Origin: Hyphomicrobium sp.
GTDB lineage: Bacteria > Pseudomonadota > Alphaproteobacteria > Rhizobiales > Hyphomicrobiaceae
DNA: 14,875 nucleotides
Reading direction: 5' to 3'
Assembly (NCBI GenBank): GCA_025927515.1
Contig: JAICLG010000040.1
Coordinates: forward strand, 1 to 14,875
Translations under genes and position numbers: made by a program
Shown: piece after piece, positions 13,758 to 14,875 of the stretch
Numbering within the stretch: position 1 is the first letter of the stretch
Layout of the letters: every line of letters begins with the position of its first letter
The notes under the pieces: generated by a model
Told to the model about the DNA's origin: nothing
Seen by the model: the letters and a program-made list of their open reading frames with translations, nothing else
The model's database searches: none

Positions 13758-14875
13758 ATGCGTCTCGAGATTGAACGTGGGGAACTCTTGAAGGCGCTGA
13801 GCCACGTTACGAGCGTCGTCGAACGGCGAACAACGATTCCGATCCTTTCAAACATCATGCTGAAGGCGTCGGGCGATACACTGATGTTCAAGGCGACCGA
13901 CCTCGAACGCGAGGTGAGCGAGAGCGTCGGCGCAAAAGTTTCGACGCCCGGAACGCTGACGGTTCCGGCACACGTGCTGCACGACATCGTGCGCAAGCTG
14001 CCGGACGGCGCCGAGATCGAGATGAAGCGCGATGGCGACAAAGAACGCCTGACAATCACGTCGGGACATTCGCGCTTCAGCTTGCAAACGCTTTCGGCTG
14101 AGGATTTCCCGGACCTGGCCGTCGGCGAGATCGGTCACGAGTTCACGATCGAAGCGGGCGATCTGAAGCGCCTGATCGACAAGACGCGGTTCGCGATCTC
14201 GACGGAAGAGACGCGTTACTACTTGAATGGCATCTTCCTGCATCCGGCAGAGTCGGCTGGCACCAAGACGCTGCGCGCCGTCGCGACGGATGGGCATCGC
14301 CTCGCGCAGGTCGAATTGCCGTTGCCGAAAGGCGCAGAAGGCATGCCGGGCGTCATCGTTCCCAGAAAGACGGTGCACGAACTCGCGCGACTTCTTGAAG
14401 ATTCGAGCGCGAAGGTGAAGGTCGGCGTCTCGCAGACGAAGGTGCGCTTCGAGATCGGCGCCGTGGTGCTGACGTCGAAGCTGATCGACGGCACGTTCCC
14501 GGATTACGGGCGCGTCATTCCGCATAACAACGACAAGGAAATGAAGGTGCCGAACGGCTCGTTCAAGAGCGCCGTCGATCGCGTGTCGACGATTGCGAGC
14601 GAGCGCGGACGTGCGGTGAAGCTCAACGTTGCCAAGGACAAGCTGATCCTGACGGTGAACAATCCGGAAGGCGGCAGCGCCACGGAAGAGATTCCGGTCG
14701 GCTACAGCGCTGGGCCGCTCGAGATCGGGTTCAACGCGCGGTATCTGCTCGACATTGCCGATCAGCTCGAGAGCGAGGATGCGCGGTTTCTTCTCGCCGA
14801 TCCCGGTTCGCCGACGATGGTTCGCGACGGCGGCGATTTGAGCGCGCTCTACGTGCTGATGCCGATGCGGGTTTA
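13758..14875 (+). CDS. dnaN: DNA polymerase III beta subunit (sliding clamp)
   Basis: 372-residue clamp that encircles DNA as a dimer and tethers polymerase III. The sequence starts MRLEIERGELLKAL, contains LSNIMLKA, the DGHRLAQVELP segment and LIDGTFPDYGRVIP, and ends in the universal clamp C-terminus YVLMPMRV. The window stops after the first two bases (TA) of the stop codon, so the protein is complete and only the final base of the gene is missing. Start: GAGGAC (13748-13753) just before the ATG. It follows dnaA in the usual order and orientation. Confidence 0.97.
   Translation, partial: MRLEIERGELLKALSHVTSVVERRTTIPILSNIMLKASGDTLMFKATDLEREVSESVGAKVSTPGTLTVPAHVLHDIVRKLPDGAEIEMKRDGDKERLTITSGHSRFSLQTLSAEDFPDLAVGEIGHEFTIEAGDLKRLIDKTRFAISTEETRYYLNGIFLHPAESAGTKTLRAVATDGHRLAQVELPLPKGAEGMPGVIVPRKTVHELARLLEDSSAKVKVGVSQTKVRFEIGAVVLTSKLIDGTFPDYGRVIPHNNDKEMKVPNGSFKSAVDRVSTIASERGRAVKLNVAKDKLILTVNNPEGGSATEEIPVGYSAGPLEIGFNARYLLDIADQLESEDARFLLADPGSPTMVRDGGDLSALYVLMPMRV

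Overview
The window is chromosomal DNA of an alphaproteobacterium, most likely of the order Hyphomicrobiales (Rhizobiales) and possibly close to Hyphomicrobium. The basis is the gene block mutM, ubiE, ubiB, rpsT, dnaA, dnaN, which is typical of this order, together with alphaproteobacterial 5S/23S rRNA sequence, alpha-type promoters (TTGAC-N17-TATAT) and an Irr-like iron box. The species call is inference; the gene identities are well supported.

Layout. Positions 1-400 are the 3' end of a 23S rRNA gene, followed by a spacer, a 5S rRNA gene (546-665) inside a processing stem, and a strong terminator (733-767) that closes the rRNA operon. Next come a putative GT-A-type glycosyltransferase (917-1879) and a YbaK-type tRNA-editing protein (2038-2514). 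A two-gene iron import unit follows: an exported cupredoxin (2772-3158) and an FTR1 ferric permease (3166-4005), preceded by a near-consensus Irr box at 2661-2677. A DUF1348/NTF2-like protein (minus) and a carboxymuconolactone decarboxylase-like protein (plus) diverge from each other. The latter meets ubiB tail to tail in a shared CTAG.

The minus-strand block ubiE (7171-7962), a small exported cysteine-rich protein (6757-7050) and ubiB (4953-6545) serves ubiquinone synthesis; the small gene carries its own terminator and interrupts the usual ubiE-ubiB pair. mutM (8028-8909) diverges from ubiE. Two tandem, translationally coupled, paralogous six-helix membrane proteins (8937-9584 and 9584-10168, minus) follow. 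rpsT (10455-10721) has a clear promoter, a leader hairpin and a terminator.

The 630-base region between rpsT and a small rhodanese gene (11352-11795) holds a perfect DnaA box, a CtrA-like site, a GANTC site and a dense cluster of repeats. It is a candidate dnaA control region or origin element. dnaA (11912-13438) and dnaN (13758 to the window edge, lacking only the last base of its stop codon) follow, separated by a 319-base spacer with nested, competing inverted repeats.

Most genes are housekeeping. The least explained parts are the structured non-coding segments around dnaA, the paired membrane proteins, the small exported protein, and the reduced iron-uptake operon. I saw no mobile element, CRISPR array or tRNA gene.
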